DNA from: Mucilaginibacter conchicola
GTDB taxonomy: Bacteria; Bacteroidota; Bacteroidia; Sphingobacteriales; Sphingobacteriaceae
Length of the DNA stretch: 64,000 nucleotides
Assembly: GCF_003432115.1 (NCBI RefSeq)
Contig: NZ_QWDC01000002.1
Span: 372,001 to 436,000 of the forward strand
Direction of reading: 5' to 3'
Shown: one piece after another, positions 15,107 through 23,866 of the stretch
Layout of the letters: every line of letters starts with the position of its first letter
Position numbering within the stretch: the stretch's first letter is position 1
Translations under genes and position numbers: made by a program
Notes under the pieces: model-generated
The model's input: only the letters and a program-made list of their open reading frames with translations
Databases searched by the model: none
Told to the model about the DNA's origin: nothing

Positions 15107-16922
15107 AGGCGGTGGGGGCGCAACCGTTACCGGCAAGGCCTTTGATTGGAAGTTGCTTAAGCGTGTTATGCATTACGTTACGCCTTACAACCGTACATTT
15201 GTTATTGCTACCATCCTTACTATTTTTTTAGCAGGAGTTGCCTTGTTGCAACCAATCCTTATCCAGATAACGCTGGATAAATACATATTAGGCAATAATT
15301 ATAATGGCCTTGTTTTTATGGTGGGGCTAATGCTGGCGCAACTGGTGGTACAAACTATTGCGCAGTATTATCAAACTTATTCAACCAACGCGCTGGGGCA
15401 ATCCGTTATCCGCGATTTACGGAAGGATGTGTTTAACCATATCACCAGCCTGCGTTTGCGTTATTTTGACCGTACGCCAATCGGCATGCTCATTACACGT
15501 ACAGTATCAGACCTGGAAACCATTGCTGATATTTTTTCTGAGGGATTGATCTCTATCATGGGTGATCTGCTGCTGGTAATCGCCGTTATCGGCTACATGC
15601 TTTGGCAGGACTGGAAACTTGCCTTAATCACCCTGATACCAATGCCATTCCTGTTTGCATCTACGTATGTATTTAAAGAGGCCATCAAATCATCTTTCCA
15701 GGAAGTGCGTACGCAGGTGGCGCAGCTTAATACCTTTTTGGCCGAGCACATCAGTGGGATAAGCATTATCCAATACTTTGCCCGCGAGGAGCAGGAGATG
15801 CGCAAGTTTGTGGATGTGAATAAGAAATACCGCGATGCCAATATCCGCTCAAACTGGTACTACTCTATCTTTTTCCCGGTGGTGGAAATACTGTTTGCCA
15901 TTTGTATAGCATTATTGGTTTGGTACGGTTGTAAACGGATCCTGAATGATCAGCAAATGCACACACTTTCGGCTTCGCCGGATGGCATAACGCCGGGTGT
16001 GATAACCGGGTTTATTGTATTGCTGAACATGCTTTTCCGCCCCATACGCCAGCTGGCCGATAAATTTAACACCCTGCAAATGGGTATGGTAGGTGCCGAT
16101 CGTATCTTTAAAGTGTTAGATACCGATGATGTAGCACCGGATGAAGGTAAACTGGCTCCCGCAGTTCTGCAGGGCGATATACAGTTTAACAATGTTTGGT
16201 TTGCCTATAACGATGAGAACTGGGTACTAAAAGATATCAGTTTCCATGTAAAACCGGGCGAAACACTGGCTTTGGTAGGTGCTACCGGTGCCGGTAAATC
16301 GTCAACTATTAATATCCTCAACCGCTTTTATGATATTGGTAAAGGCGATGTTAAGGTAGATGGGCACGATATACGCGAGTATAGTGTAGATTACCTGCGA
16401 TCTAAAATTGCGACGGTGATACAGGATGTATTCTTGTTTACCGATACCATTGGCAACAACATCAGCCTCAACCGCGATGATATTACCCGCGAGCAAATCA
16501 TCGCGGCAGCAAAAGATGTAGGCGCGCATGATTTTATTGAACGCCTGCCGGGCGGATATGATTACAACGTGATGGAACGCGGGTCAACCCTATCCGCCGG
16601 GCAAGCACAGCTCATATCCTTCATCCGCGCGTTGGTTTATGATCCGGCTATTTTGGTTCTGGACGAGGCTACATCTTCTGTTGATACCGAGACCGAGCTA
16701 TTGATCCAAAACGCTATTAACAAGCTAATGCAGGGCCGTACAGCCATTGTTATTGCCCACAGGTTATCCACCATCCAAAACGCCGACAAGATCATTGTGC
16801 TTGACCACGGTGAGATAAAAGAAATGGGCACCCACCAGCAACTCCTGCGTATAGAGGGCGGTTACTACCGCAAGCTTTATGATCTGCAGTTTAACTCTGC
16901 GGGGATAGCGAAAAGTATTTGA
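15048..16922 (+). CDS. ABC exporter, fused permease-ATPase
   Basis: This 624-residue half-transporter works as a dimer in the inner membrane, in the MsbA/multidrug/lipid exporter class. Six transmembrane helices lie in about residues 50-350. The nucleotide-binding domain (about 380-610) has Walker A GATGAGKSS, a signature LSAGQAQ, Walker B ILVLDEATSS and the switch His in AHRLST. The signature has Ala rather than the usual Gly in LSGGQ, which is common in this subgroup. I chose ATG 15048; an upstream frame would overlap truA. The N-terminal 35 residues are charged and contain a repeat-encoded PPAGGGGGG tract. The substrate is unknown. Confidence 0.93.
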   Translation: MAKEKDSKNSESKVSPPAGGGGGGATVTGKAFDWKLLKRVMHYVTPYNRTFVIATILTIFLAGVALLQPILIQITLDKYILGNNYNGLVFMVGLMLAQLVVQTIAQYYQTYSTNALGQSVIRDLRKDVFNHITSLRLRYFDRTPIGMLITRTVSDLETIADIFSEGLISIMGDLLLVIAVIGYMLWQDWKLALITLIPMPFLFASTYVFKEAIKSSFQEVRTQVAQLNTFLAEHISGISIIQYFAREEQEMRKFVDVNKKYRDANIRSNWYYSIFFPVVEILFAICIALLVWYGCKRILNDQQMHTLSASPDGITPGVITGFIVLLNMLFRPIRQLADKFNTLQMGMVGADRIFKVLDTDDVAPDEGKLAPAVLQGDIQFNNVWFAYNDENWVLKDISFHVKPGETLALVGATGAGKSSTINILNRFYDIGKGDVKVDGHDIREYSVDYLRSKIATVIQDVFLFTDTIGNNISLNRDDITREQIIAAAKDVGAHDFIERLPGGYDYNVMERGSTLSAGQAQLISFIRALVYDPAILVLDEATSSVDTETELLIQNAINKLMQGRTAIVIAHRLSTIQNADKIIVLDHGEIKEMGTHQQLLRIEGGYYRKLYDLQFNSAGIAKSI

Positions 16923-16940
16923 GTTTCTACTCAAAACCCC

Positions 16941-17055
16941 ATGTCATTTCGAGCGAACAGAAGAGCGGGGATTAGAAAAGGGGTGACGAGAAATCTTCTA
17001 CGCGCGATAGTTCCCGTGCAGAAGATTTCTCCTCGTTCCTCGTTCGAAATGACAT
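16941..17055. repeat. Family B palindromic repeat, copy 1
   Basis: Outer arms ATGTCATTTCGAGCGA and TCGTTCGAAATGACAT surround an inner GAGAAATCTTCT / AGAAGATTTCTC pair. The same design recurs at 29470, 40268 and 46575. It lies at the 3' end of the ABC exporter gene. Confidence 0.9.
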
Positions 17056-17065
17056 TTTTATTTTC

Positions 17066-17317
17066 CTATTTCGATTCCAATCTCCGCTCATCATCATCAG
17101 AGGTATCGGGCTGGTCTTTAGCCGGCGGGTTCTTAACCGGTTCAACGGGCTGCTCCTGGCGCTCGTTCTTTTTGGCTACGTTTTCCTGTTTGGGTTCGTC
17201 GGCGTTGTATTGCTTATCCTCTTTGCGCACAACAGCTTCATGTCCCGGGTCGGTAGGCTTTTCAGTTGGGGTATCAGATGGCGATGGTTTATCGTGGTCG
17301 TTTGCTGGCTTTGTCAT
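17066..17317 (-). CDS. Small charged low-complexity protein
   Basis: This 83-residue protein is dominated by Pro, Glu, Lys, Asp and Gln and has no hydrophobic segment, so it is probably intrinsically disordered and cytosolic. Start at 17317. It lies upstream of the family B palindrome and in the same direction as, but downstream of, the Gfo/Idh gene. Codon choice resembles neighbouring genes, and the overlapping plus-strand frame looks like its shadow. I do not recognise a family. The reality of the gene is plausible but not certain. Confidence 0.55.
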   Translation of the reverse strand: MTKPANDHDKPSPSDTPTEKPTDPGHEAVVRKEDKQYNADEPKQENVAKKNERQEQPVEPVKNPPAKDQPDTSDDDERRLESK

Positions 17318-17362
17318 ACAGTTATAACATCACAGCTATGAAAAGGTTGATTAACTATCCTA

Positions 17363-18328
17363 CTATTCTCCCGGATAAACCAATCCCACCTGCCGCCTTG
17401 CCTCGTCGATCATCGCTATCATCTGGCGCGACATTTCATAGCTGATGATGTCGCTTTCGGCTTTGCTGGCTTTTATCAATCCGCAGAAATGCGCTATCTC
17501 GTAATTTAACCCGCCTGCGGTGAATGGTTCATCCAGCTCAACCGTGCGGCCATCCAAATAATTGATGGTTGCCTTTGCAGGGTTCCACCAGTTTTTATGG
17601 ATAGTGATATTGCCGAGCGTGCCGCAAATAAGTGCATCGCCTTTGCCATGCACATCAAAACCGGCGTAGAGCTGTGCGTATCCGCCATCCCGGTGCATGG
17701 TCTGGAAAACGCTGAACATATCCAGTTGCGTGCCGTTAAAGCGGCCCATAGCCTGTACGATTTCGGTTTTGCCCAGCCAGTCTATCGCCAAAAAAGCTTC
17801 ATAAATGCCTATCTGCATCAGGCTGCCGCCTATCAGTTCGTGACTGAAATTAGGATGTGTAGGGTCGATATCCGCCACGGACGAACCTGCCCTTACATAA
17901 CCAATTTTACCAATGGGATCGGTCAGCAGATAGTCCTTCAGTTTTTGGTAAAGCGGATAGAAGGGCGGTTTCATCCCTTCCATAAAAAGCAGTCGGGTTT
18001 CTTTGGCAACGGCCAGCACCTCATCCAGTTGCTTGAGATTAACAGTGGCCGGTTTCTCGCAAAGTACATGCTTGCCCGCCCTTAAAGCTGCAATGCTATA
18101 CGCGGCATGGCTATCTGGTAACGTAGCGATATACACCGCATCAATATCGCTGGCCAACAACGCTTCGGCACTTTCAAAAGGCTGCCCGCCATGCGCTGCA
18201 ACAAAAGCAGCTACGCTTTCTGACCTGCGCGAGTAAACGGCAGACAATTTCGCGCCGGGTAATGCTTTTATACCTTCTGCAAAACGCTGAGCAATGCGCC
18301 CGCAACCAATGATACCGAATTTTGTCAT
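17363..18328 (-). CDS. Gfo/Idh/MocA family oxidoreductase
   Basis: This 321-residue NAD(P)-dependent dehydrogenase has a Rossmann start FGIIGCGRIAQRFAEG and the family EKP motif (CEKPATVN, near residue 96) that places the catalytic Lys. A C-terminal alpha/beta sheet domain follows. Relatives include trans-1,2-dihydrobenzene-1,2-diol dehydrogenases and sugar oxidoreductases; the substrate cannot be told. It stands alone, with the small charged-protein gene 45 bases downstream on the same strand. Length is normal. Confidence 0.9.
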   Translation of the reverse strand: MTKFGIIGCGRIAQRFAEGIKALPGAKLSAVYSRRSESVAAFVAAHGGQPFESAEALLASDIDAVYIATLPDSHAAYSIAALRAGKHVLCEKPATVNLKQLDEVLAVAKETRLLFMEGMKPPFYPLYQKLKDYLLTDPIGKIGYVRAGSSVADIDPTHPNFSHELIGGSLMQIGIYEAFLAIDWLGKTEIVQAMGRFNGTQLDMFSVFQTMHRDGGYAQLYAGFDVHGKGDALICGTLGNITIHKNWWNPAKATINYLDGRTVELDEPFTAGGLNYEIAHFCGLIKASKAESDIISYEMSRQMIAMIDEARRQVGLVYPGE

Positions 18329-18331
18329 GAG

Positions 18332-18448
18332 TCTTTAGTCTGAAGTCCTGAGTCGAAAGTAAGAAGTCGGCGGCAAAATTGCAGCAACAAAAAAGTTCTG
18401 AAATGGTAATCATCTCAAGACTTCAGACTAAAGACTTTCGACTTCAGA
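18332..18448. repeat. Imperfect inverted word repeat between two minus-strand genes
   Basis: GTCTTTAGTCTGAAGTC (from about 18341) is answered by GACTTCAGACTAAAGAC (about 18418-18435), with further GAGTC/AAGTC words between. This could fold into a long imperfect hairpin after the TlpA-like gene's neighbour. Similar words occur near 20070-20090. Confidence 0.6.
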
Positions 18449-18449
18449 A

Positions 18450-19976
18450 CTATTTATTCATTTTCAAAAGTATTTCTAACATTGATTCCAGCATATCATG
18501 ATTGGTATCATCAACACGAAAATTTGAAAAAACAACACGTCCCCTGCCGTCAAACAAATAGTTAGTGGGTGCGCTGTTTATAAACGGCAGATTGCCTTTT
18601 GATTGATTTTTGGCATCCATTAATGGTATAAAACTGTAGCCAGCGTTCGCCATAAGAGGCATCACCAACTCGGGATTACTGTTATTGAGGTTTATGCCGA
18701 GGTACGCCACCTTGCTGCGGTCGTAGTTTTTCAACACCGATTCAAAGTGCGGAAACTCGGCTTTACAAGGGCTACAGGTAGGAAACCAGAAGGTCAGCAA
18801 AACTACTTTGCCTTTAAAATCAGACAACGATACCTTTTTATGATCGGCATAATTCTCTAATGAAAAATCTGTAGGCGCCCACGCTTTAGCTTCCAGTACT
18901 CGCTTTACAGAGTTATATATCGCATTACTATCAAGCCCTGCCTTTTGCCCAAGGTTTAGCATTTTATCATAAATGGCCTTTGACGGCGATACCGTATACA
19001 TGGCCGTGAGCGTATCAATTGCTCTTTGCGTTAGGCCGGCGGCATCATATACTTCGGCCTTGAGCATGGCAAGAACAGGCTCAGCGTTAAACGCGATGGT
19101 GGTTGATATGGAGTTACCGATGGTCTCTTTGTCAATAAGCGCGACGGCATCATGCGGGCGGTTTTCTTTCAACGAACGGCGGGTCTCTAAAAAGCTGCGT
19201 GCCAATTGCCGGCGCTTCTTCCACAAATCACGGTTTGTTTTGATCTTTAACGACATCTGCAGGGCAACCTCAAAAGCCTTTTCTGCATCAGTAGTTAACA
19301 GATCCTGGTAATATTCCACAAAAGCATAGTTTACCCATGGCAGTTGCTCTTTCTTATCCATCTTAAGCAAAGCATCGCAATAAGCTTTACGCTCAGCCTT
19401 ATTATATGCCGATTGACTGGCGAAGCAAAGTGCAAGGGCTGCCTTTTCAGTATCAGGGAAACGCGCCGCAAGGTCAACCAAAAGTGAGTCAAATTTTATT
19501 TGGTCGTCGTTTCTATATGCCCATGCATAATCAAATGCGTATTGCACATTTTTACGGTCTATGCTCTTTGCTTTTTCAGCGTAGCGTTGAGCGGCTTTGG
19601 TATTATCAACGCTTAATTCAGCCATATATAAAGCCTGCCATGCAGGTGCAAAGTTGGTATCAATTGTAACAGCTTTTAGCAGGTAGCCTTTACCGGTACT
19701 GTCGTTATCATTTAACAAAGCTTTGCCTATTGCATAAGAGATAGCTGCTTTATCCGGATACTTTTTTTGCCAGGCATCATATTGCGGCTTTAGCTGCGAT
19801 GCTTTGTCAGCAGCAGCTTTAATATATTCTTCATGAACGGAGAGATTGGCGGGCGAGGCCTCTACACGTTTTGCCAATTCTTTCACAGAGGGTGCTTTTA
19901 CATTCTGCGCATTGGCAAAACAACTTATCAGCAAAAAGCAAAGTATGAAGGCAATAGAGTACCGGGATGTTTTCAT
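18450..19976 (-). CDS. Exported TlpA-like thioredoxin protein with long helical N-region
   Basis: This 508-residue protein begins with a signal peptide (hydrophobic core IAFILCFLLIS); either cleavage at ANA-Q or lipidation at the Cys after LIS is possible. Residues 30-350 are helical repeats of TPR type. Residues about 370-508 form a thioredoxin/TlpA domain with the active site WFPTCSPCKAEFP and a cis-Pro region near SAPTNYLF. It probably reduces or isomerises disulfides in the periplasm. I chose ATG at 19976; the longer frame from 20018 would bury the signal peptide. A terminator of the upstream gene lies between 20030 and 20069. Confidence 0.88.
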   Translation of the reverse strand: MKTSRYSIAFILCFLLISCFANAQNVKAPSVKELAKRVEASPANLSVHEEYIKAAADKASQLKPQYDAWQKKYPDKAAISYAIGKALLNDNDSTGKGYLLKAVTIDTNFAPAWQALYMAELSVDNTKAAQRYAEKAKSIDRKNVQYAFDYAWAYRNDDQIKFDSLLVDLAARFPDTEKAALALCFASQSAYNKAERKAYCDALLKMDKKEQLPWVNYAFVEYYQDLLTTDAEKAFEVALQMSLKIKTNRDLWKKRRQLARSFLETRRSLKENRPHDAVALIDKETIGNSISTTIAFNAEPVLAMLKAEVYDAAGLTQRAIDTLTAMYTVSPSKAIYDKMLNLGQKAGLDSNAIYNSVKRVLEAKAWAPTDFSLENYADHKKVSLSDFKGKVVLLTFWFPTCSPCKAEFPHFESVLKNYDRSKVAYLGINLNNSNPELVMPLMANAGYSFIPLMDAKNQSKGNLPFINSAPTNYLFDGRGRVVFSNFRVDDTNHDMLESMLEILLKMNK

Positions 19977-20029
19977 AAGGCTTACGGTCAGATAAACTAA
20001 ATATACGCCATTACACAACCATCTCCAAC

Positions 20030-20069
20030 AAAAAAGCCCCGAATTGATTTGCTCAACTCAGGGCTTTTA
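20030..20069 (-). terminator. Terminator after the lipoprotein gene at 20092-21165
   Basis: On the minus strand AAAAGCCC-TGA-GTTGA pairs with TCAAT-TC-GGGGCTTTT around a short loop and ends in a T run. It separates the two minus-strand exported-protein genes. Confidence 0.8.
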
Positions 20070-20091
20070 ACTTTATACTAATGACTTTAGA

Positions 20092-21165
20092 CTATTGATA
20101 TTGTATGTACAGCGGGTAAGGGCTGTAGCGCGATAATACCTCTTCGGGCGTTAGCATGTGGTGCGGAGCCTTTTTAATGTCATTTTTGTAGAACAGTTTA
20201 AAACCTGTGAACTGTACCGGCTCCTGGTTGATAAAGTAGCGGTAAGTGCCGGTTTTAAGGTCTGGTTCGCCCCAGCCGTCCATATCCATTACTACCTGTA
20301 CCTCGGGGCGCAGTTTAATGTTTTTGTAGTTGGTTACCATCTTTTTAGTAAAACGGTGTACTACCAATATTTTCGGTGGCAGGCCATTCTTTTTAACAAT
20401 GTTTGCCAGGTAGCCAGATACGTAGTTGATATCATCAGCATCATAAGTACCTATTTTTTTACCCGGCTTGCTACCGTCTTTCATCGAGAACTCAGGGTCC
20501 ATACCGAAGTGTACCTGTGGCATTTTCAAATATTGTTCAAACAAAGGCAACTCTGCACGGATGTTTGATAGAGCCACTTGCACATCAAGGAAAACAATTG
20601 CGTGTGCTTTTTTAGCCAAAGCCAATACGCTATCTATTTGTTTAAACGGCATGCGGTAACGGAACTTACCATCTTTACCACCATCGCCTTGGGCAACTAC
20701 CGCAATGTAGTGCAGGGCAGGTTGTACCGGTGTTTTAGGATCTGCCTTTTCCCATGCTTTTACTTCGCCTTTTAGCTTGGCAAGCATTTCGTTTGGCGGC
20801 AACTCGCCAAGGATACCCATCTTTTTAGAATACAGGTTACCATAGTAAGCCACAACACGTTTAAATGGCAATATAGCGCCACCCAATGGGTATGGCGTAC
20901 CTTTTACCGGCCAACGGCCACTTGTATCATTATGCGCGTTGAATTTGATCAACGAATCATATTTAGCTTTATCTATCGGCGGGTAGCTCGATTTTACTTC
21001 GCTCAGCGTATCTGGCGTTTCGCCTGGTGCTGCCGCTTTTTTTGAAGTATCGGTTGATGATGTACCGCCTTTTTTGTCTTTGCTGCCGCCATCGCCGCAG
21101 CTGCTTAACATGGCTACTGACAAACTAAGCAGCAGGCCGGGAATTAAAACGCTTTTGAATTTCAT
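20092..21165 (-). CDS. Hypothetical lipoprotein, possible TIM-barrel domain
   Basis: This 357-residue protein has a lipoprotein signal peptide with Cys at about residue 23 (MLSSC) and a Lys/Ser/Gly-rich tether to about residue 50. The body alternates short beta strands and helices (YGNLYS, LHYIAVVAQ, IVFLDVQ, VHFGMDPEFS, ILVVHRF, VQVVMDMDGWG), which looks like a TIM barrel of glycosidase type. An acidic residue lies at strand ends (Asp in FLDV, Asp-Glu in DPEFS, Asp in DMDG). I do not recognise the family and do not assign an activity. A near-consensus -7 box, TATCTTTA, lies about 70 bases upstream. Confidence 0.75.
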   Translation of the reverse strand: MKFKSVLIPGLLLSLSVAMLSSCGDGGSKDKKGGTSSTDTSKKAAAPGETPDTLSEVKSSYPPIDKAKYDSLIKFNAHNDTSGRWPVKGTPYPLGGAILPFKRVVAYYGNLYSKKMGILGELPPNEMLAKLKGEVKAWEKADPKTPVQPALHYIAVVAQGDGGKDGKFRYRMPFKQIDSVLALAKKAHAIVFLDVQVALSNIRAELPLFEQYLKMPQVHFGMDPEFSMKDGSKPGKKIGTYDADDINYVSGYLANIVKKNGLPPKILVVHRFTKKMVTNYKNIKLRPEVQVVMDMDGWGEPDLKTGTYRYFINQEPVQFTGFKLFYKNDIKKAPHHMLTPEEVLSRYSPYPLYIQYQ

Positions 21166-21255
21166 AGGAAGTAGGGGCGAACGCGAGTTCTCTTTATTGT
21201 TTAAGTGTTTAATTATTGCTTGATTTTTGGCAATGTAAAGATAAAAATAGCAACC

Positions 21256-22146
21256 TTATGAGGCTTTGTTTTTGAAAAATTTTCCAAAAACGCCCAACGG
21301 CAGCTTAGGGCCTGCGGTAGCCTGCAGGTAAAGCTCGCCAATCTCCAGGTTCTCCACTTTAGGGAACGCACTTTTTATCAGGTTCTGGATAATAACCGAT
21401 GAGAAACCAAGCGAGTAGGTGTTCAGGATCAGGAAGTGTTCTTCGGGATCTAATAACTGGATCACATCGCTCATCATCTCGTTGATGTTATCTTCCAGTT
21501 TCCATTTTTCGCCGTTAGGGCCGTTACCATAAGCCGGCGGGTCTAAGATGATACCGTTGTAGGTTTTGCCGCGTTTAACCTCGCGTTTTACAAACTTAAG
21601 GGCATCTTCAACCATCCAGCGGATATCTTTTATACCTGATAGTTCCTGGTTCTCGTTTGCCCAGGTAACCACCTGCTTTATCGAATCTACGTGCGTAGTA
21701 TCGGCACCGGAAGCCCTTGCAATTAATGATGCACCGCCTGTATAAGCAAAAAGGTTAAGCACCTTTGGGTTGGGCGTGGTAAATTTTTTAATGTTGCCCG
21801 AGATATAATCCCAGTTAACCGCCTGCTCGGGGAAGATACCCACATGCTTGAACGAAGTTAAACCCAGGCGGAACTTTATCGCCACATCATCATTCTTGTA
21901 TTCGATGTGCCAGCGGTCAGGCGTTTGGGGCGATTTCTTTACCCAGTCGCCCGCAGTGGCGCTGCGGCCTTTAAAGCGGATATGGTGCAGGCGCTGCCAC
22001 TCGCTTTGGTTAAGCGCTTTGCTCCACACAGCCTGCGGCTCGGGGCGAATTAATATGAGGTCACCAAACCGCTCCAGTTTTTCAAAGTCGCCGCAATCTA
22101 TCAGCTCGTAATCTTTCCAGTGGGTTGGGGTAAGGAGATTGATCAT
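21256..22146 (-). CDS. RlmI-type class I SAM-dependent methyltransferase
   Basis: This 296-residue protein has the SAM-binding motif NLFAYTGGAS (about residues 145-154), the acidic loop VDSIKQ, and the target-base motif DPPAYGNG near residue 201. These place it with 23S rRNA m5C methyltransferases of the RlmI/RlmK class. It lacks the long N-terminal PUA-type domain of E. coli RlmI and instead has about 120 residues of a different beta-rich head. An exact -7 box on the minus strand (TATATTTG, 22211-22218) lies upstream. Target RNA position is inferred only at family level. Confidence 0.87.
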   Translation of the reverse strand: MINLLTPTHWKDYELIDCGDFEKLERFGDLILIRPEPQAVWSKALNQSEWQRLHHIRFKGRSATAGDWVKKSPQTPDRWHIEYKNDDVAIKFRLGLTSFKHVGIFPEQAVNWDYISGNIKKFTTPNPKVLNLFAYTGGASLIARASGADTTHVDSIKQVVTWANENQELSGIKDIRWMVEDALKFVKREVKRGKTYNGIILDPPAYGNGPNGEKWKLEDNINEMMSDVIQLLDPEEHFLILNTYSLGFSSVIIQNLIKSAFPKVENLEIGELYLQATAGPKLPLGVFGKFFKNKAS

Positions 22147-22293
22147 TGTTTATCAGTTGGCAGTTATTAGTTTGCAGTTTGCACAACTCACTTGCCGATT
22201 AAGTTAATTGCAAATATAGTTATTAAACTAAAATAGGCTGCTAACTAAACTGATAACGCAGCTTACTGCGAACTGCCCACTGCAAACTGGTAA
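22147..22293. repeat. CAGTTGGCAGT/AGTTTGCAGT word repeats in a 147-base gap
   Basis: The left side has CAGTTGGCAGTTATTAGTTTGC and the right side has the inverted form GCGAACTGCCCACTGC and GCAAACTGGTAAC. The same words occur at about 7010-7035 ahead of the BtuF-like gene. The gap also carries the methyltransferase promoter. Confidence 0.6.
22211..22218 (-). promoter_or_regulatory. Promoter -7 box (TATATTTG) for the methyltransferase gene
   Basis: This exact TAnnTTTG on the minus strand would start transcription about 58 bases before the ATG at 22146. Confidence 0.5.
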
Positions 22294-23046
22294 CTAAAGT
22301 TTCTCTTTAGCCGCCTGCATAAATTTGCTGGCAAATACAAAGTCATTAAGTTCCTGGTTATCGGTATGGGCAATCTCTTTGTTTGAGCCTTCCCACCACT
22401 TTTGGCCCTGGTGCAAGAAAATAATATGATCGCCAATACCCATTACCGAGTTCATATCGTGGGTAACCACAACGGTGGTCATCTGGTATTCAATGGTCAG
22501 TTCGGCTATCAGTTCATCAATTAAGATAGATGTTTTTGGATCGAGGCCGGAGTTTGGCTCATCCACAAACAGGTATTTGGGTTCCATAGAAATGGCGCGG
22601 GCAATACCCACACGCTTTTTCATACCGCCCGATAGTTCTGCCGGGAATAATTTATTGCGGCCTTTCAGGTTCACGCGTTCTAAACAGAAGTTGGCACGGT
22701 CGCGCTTTTCCGCTATTGACTGGTTAGTGAACAGGTTAAGCGGGAACATAATGTTCTCCTCAACCGTCATGCTATCAAACAAAGCCGAGTTCTGGAACAG
22801 CATACCTATTTGCGTGCGGATGGGTACGCGCTGTTCAAAATCCATTTCGGTAAAGTTCTCGCCATCAAAAAAAACCTGGCCTTTGGTGGGCTCGTGCAGG
22901 CCCACAATACATTTAAGCATAGTGGTTTTACCGGAACCAGAGCCGCCTATGATCAAATTATTCTTTCCCGTTTGGAAAATTGCTGAGATCCCTTTTAGTA
23001 CCTCGTTCTCGCCAAAGGTTTTAACAATGTCTTTAACTTCGATCAT
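22294..23046 (-). CDS. MlaF-type ABC ATPase for lipid trafficking
   Basis: This 250-residue ATPase has Walker A GGSGSGKTT (near residues 33-41), a signature LSGGMKKRVGIARA and Walker B YLFVDEPNSGLD. The signature followed by MKKR is characteristic of the Mla/Ttg2A group, which moves phospholipids between inner and outer membrane. Its start overlaps the end of the permease gene by four bases, so the two are translated together. No MCE-domain substrate-binding gene (MlaD) follows within the window; the downstream neighbour is the methyltransferase. Confidence 0.92.
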   Translation of the reverse strand: MIEVKDIVKTFGENEVLKGISAIFQTGKNNLIIGGSGSGKTTMLKCIVGLHEPTKGQVFFDGENFTEMDFEQRVPIRTQIGMLFQNSALFDSMTVEENIMFPLNLFTNQSIAEKRDRANFCLERVNLKGRNKLFPAELSGGMKKRVGIARAISMEPKYLFVDEPNSGLDPKTSILIDELIAELTIEYQMTTVVVTHDMNSVMGIGDHIIFLHQGQKWWEGSNKEIAHTDNQELNDFVFASKFMQAAKEKL

Positions 23047-23774
23047 AGCATTAAACGGGTTATAATAAGGTCGGCAAATAAGATCATCACACAGCTGTAA
23101 ACCACACCACGTGTAGCCGACTGGCCCACTTCAAGTGCGCCACCCGAGGTATAAAAGCCCTGATAAGCGCATATTGAAGCTATCAGGAATCCAAAAACAA
23201 AAGCCTTAACCAAGGCTACGCGGATAGTTAAACCATCAAAGCCATCAACCACGCCCGCAACATAATCGGCAGGAGTAATTTCGCTGCCGGCAAGGCAGGC
23301 AATGTAACCACCGGTGATACCCAGCGTTATTGATACAATAACCAATACGGGCACCATTGTAATACTGGCTAATATTTTGGGCGATATCAAATAACCCGGC
23401 GCGTTAACACCCATTATTTCCAGGGCATCTATCTGCTCGGTTACACGCATGGTGCCAATCTGCGAAGCGAAATTTGAACCTACACGGCCCGCCAGTACCA
23501 GTGATGATATGGTGGGGCTAAACTCAAGAATGTTTGAGTCGCGGGAGATCTTACCGGCAATACTTAACGGTACCAGCGGGCTGGCTAACTGAAAGGCTAC
23601 CTGTATGGTAGTAGCAGCACCAATAAAAACCGATATGATGGCAATAATACCTAATGAGCCTATGCCCACAGATACCATCTCGCGCATTATCTCGGCCCAG
23701 TATACTTTAAACTTCTCCGGCCGCTTAAAGCTTAGGCGCAGGAGTAGTATATATTTTCCAAAACTTGTGAACAT
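23043..23774 (-). CDS. MlaE family ABC permease
   Basis: This 243-residue inner-membrane protein has five to six hydrophobic segments and the MlaE family core (GRVGSNFASQIGTMRVTEQ, about residues 95-113, and the EIMGVNAPGYL block). With the ATPase it forms a phospholipid transporter for outer-membrane asymmetry. The four-base overlap with the ATPase gene shows translational coupling. A near-consensus -7 box, TATTTTTA, lies about 20 bases upstream. The gene is divergent from the short-chain dehydrogenase. Confidence 0.92.
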   Translation of the reverse strand: MFTSFGKYILLLRLSFKRPEKFKVYWAEIMREMVSVGIGSLGIIAIISVFIGAATTIQVAFQLASPLVPLSIAGKISRDSNILEFSPTISSLVLAGRVGSNFASQIGTMRVTEQIDALEIMGVNAPGYLISPKILASITMVPVLVIVSITLGITGGYIACLAGSEITPADYVAGVVDGFDGLTIRVALVKAFVFGFLIASICAYQGFYTSGGALEVGQSATRGVVYSCVMILFADLIITRLML

Positions 23775-23866
23775 AGATAGGGTAAAAATCTGCTAAAAAT
23801 ACATTTTTTAATTTAAGCTTTACAGCTAATCGTAATTGCCTTACTTTGAAACTCAAATATCAACAC

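Noticed and set aside
16941..17327. Open frame of 128 codons on the plus strand
   Set aside because: It crosses the family B palindrome and mirrors the small charged protein gene on the other strand.
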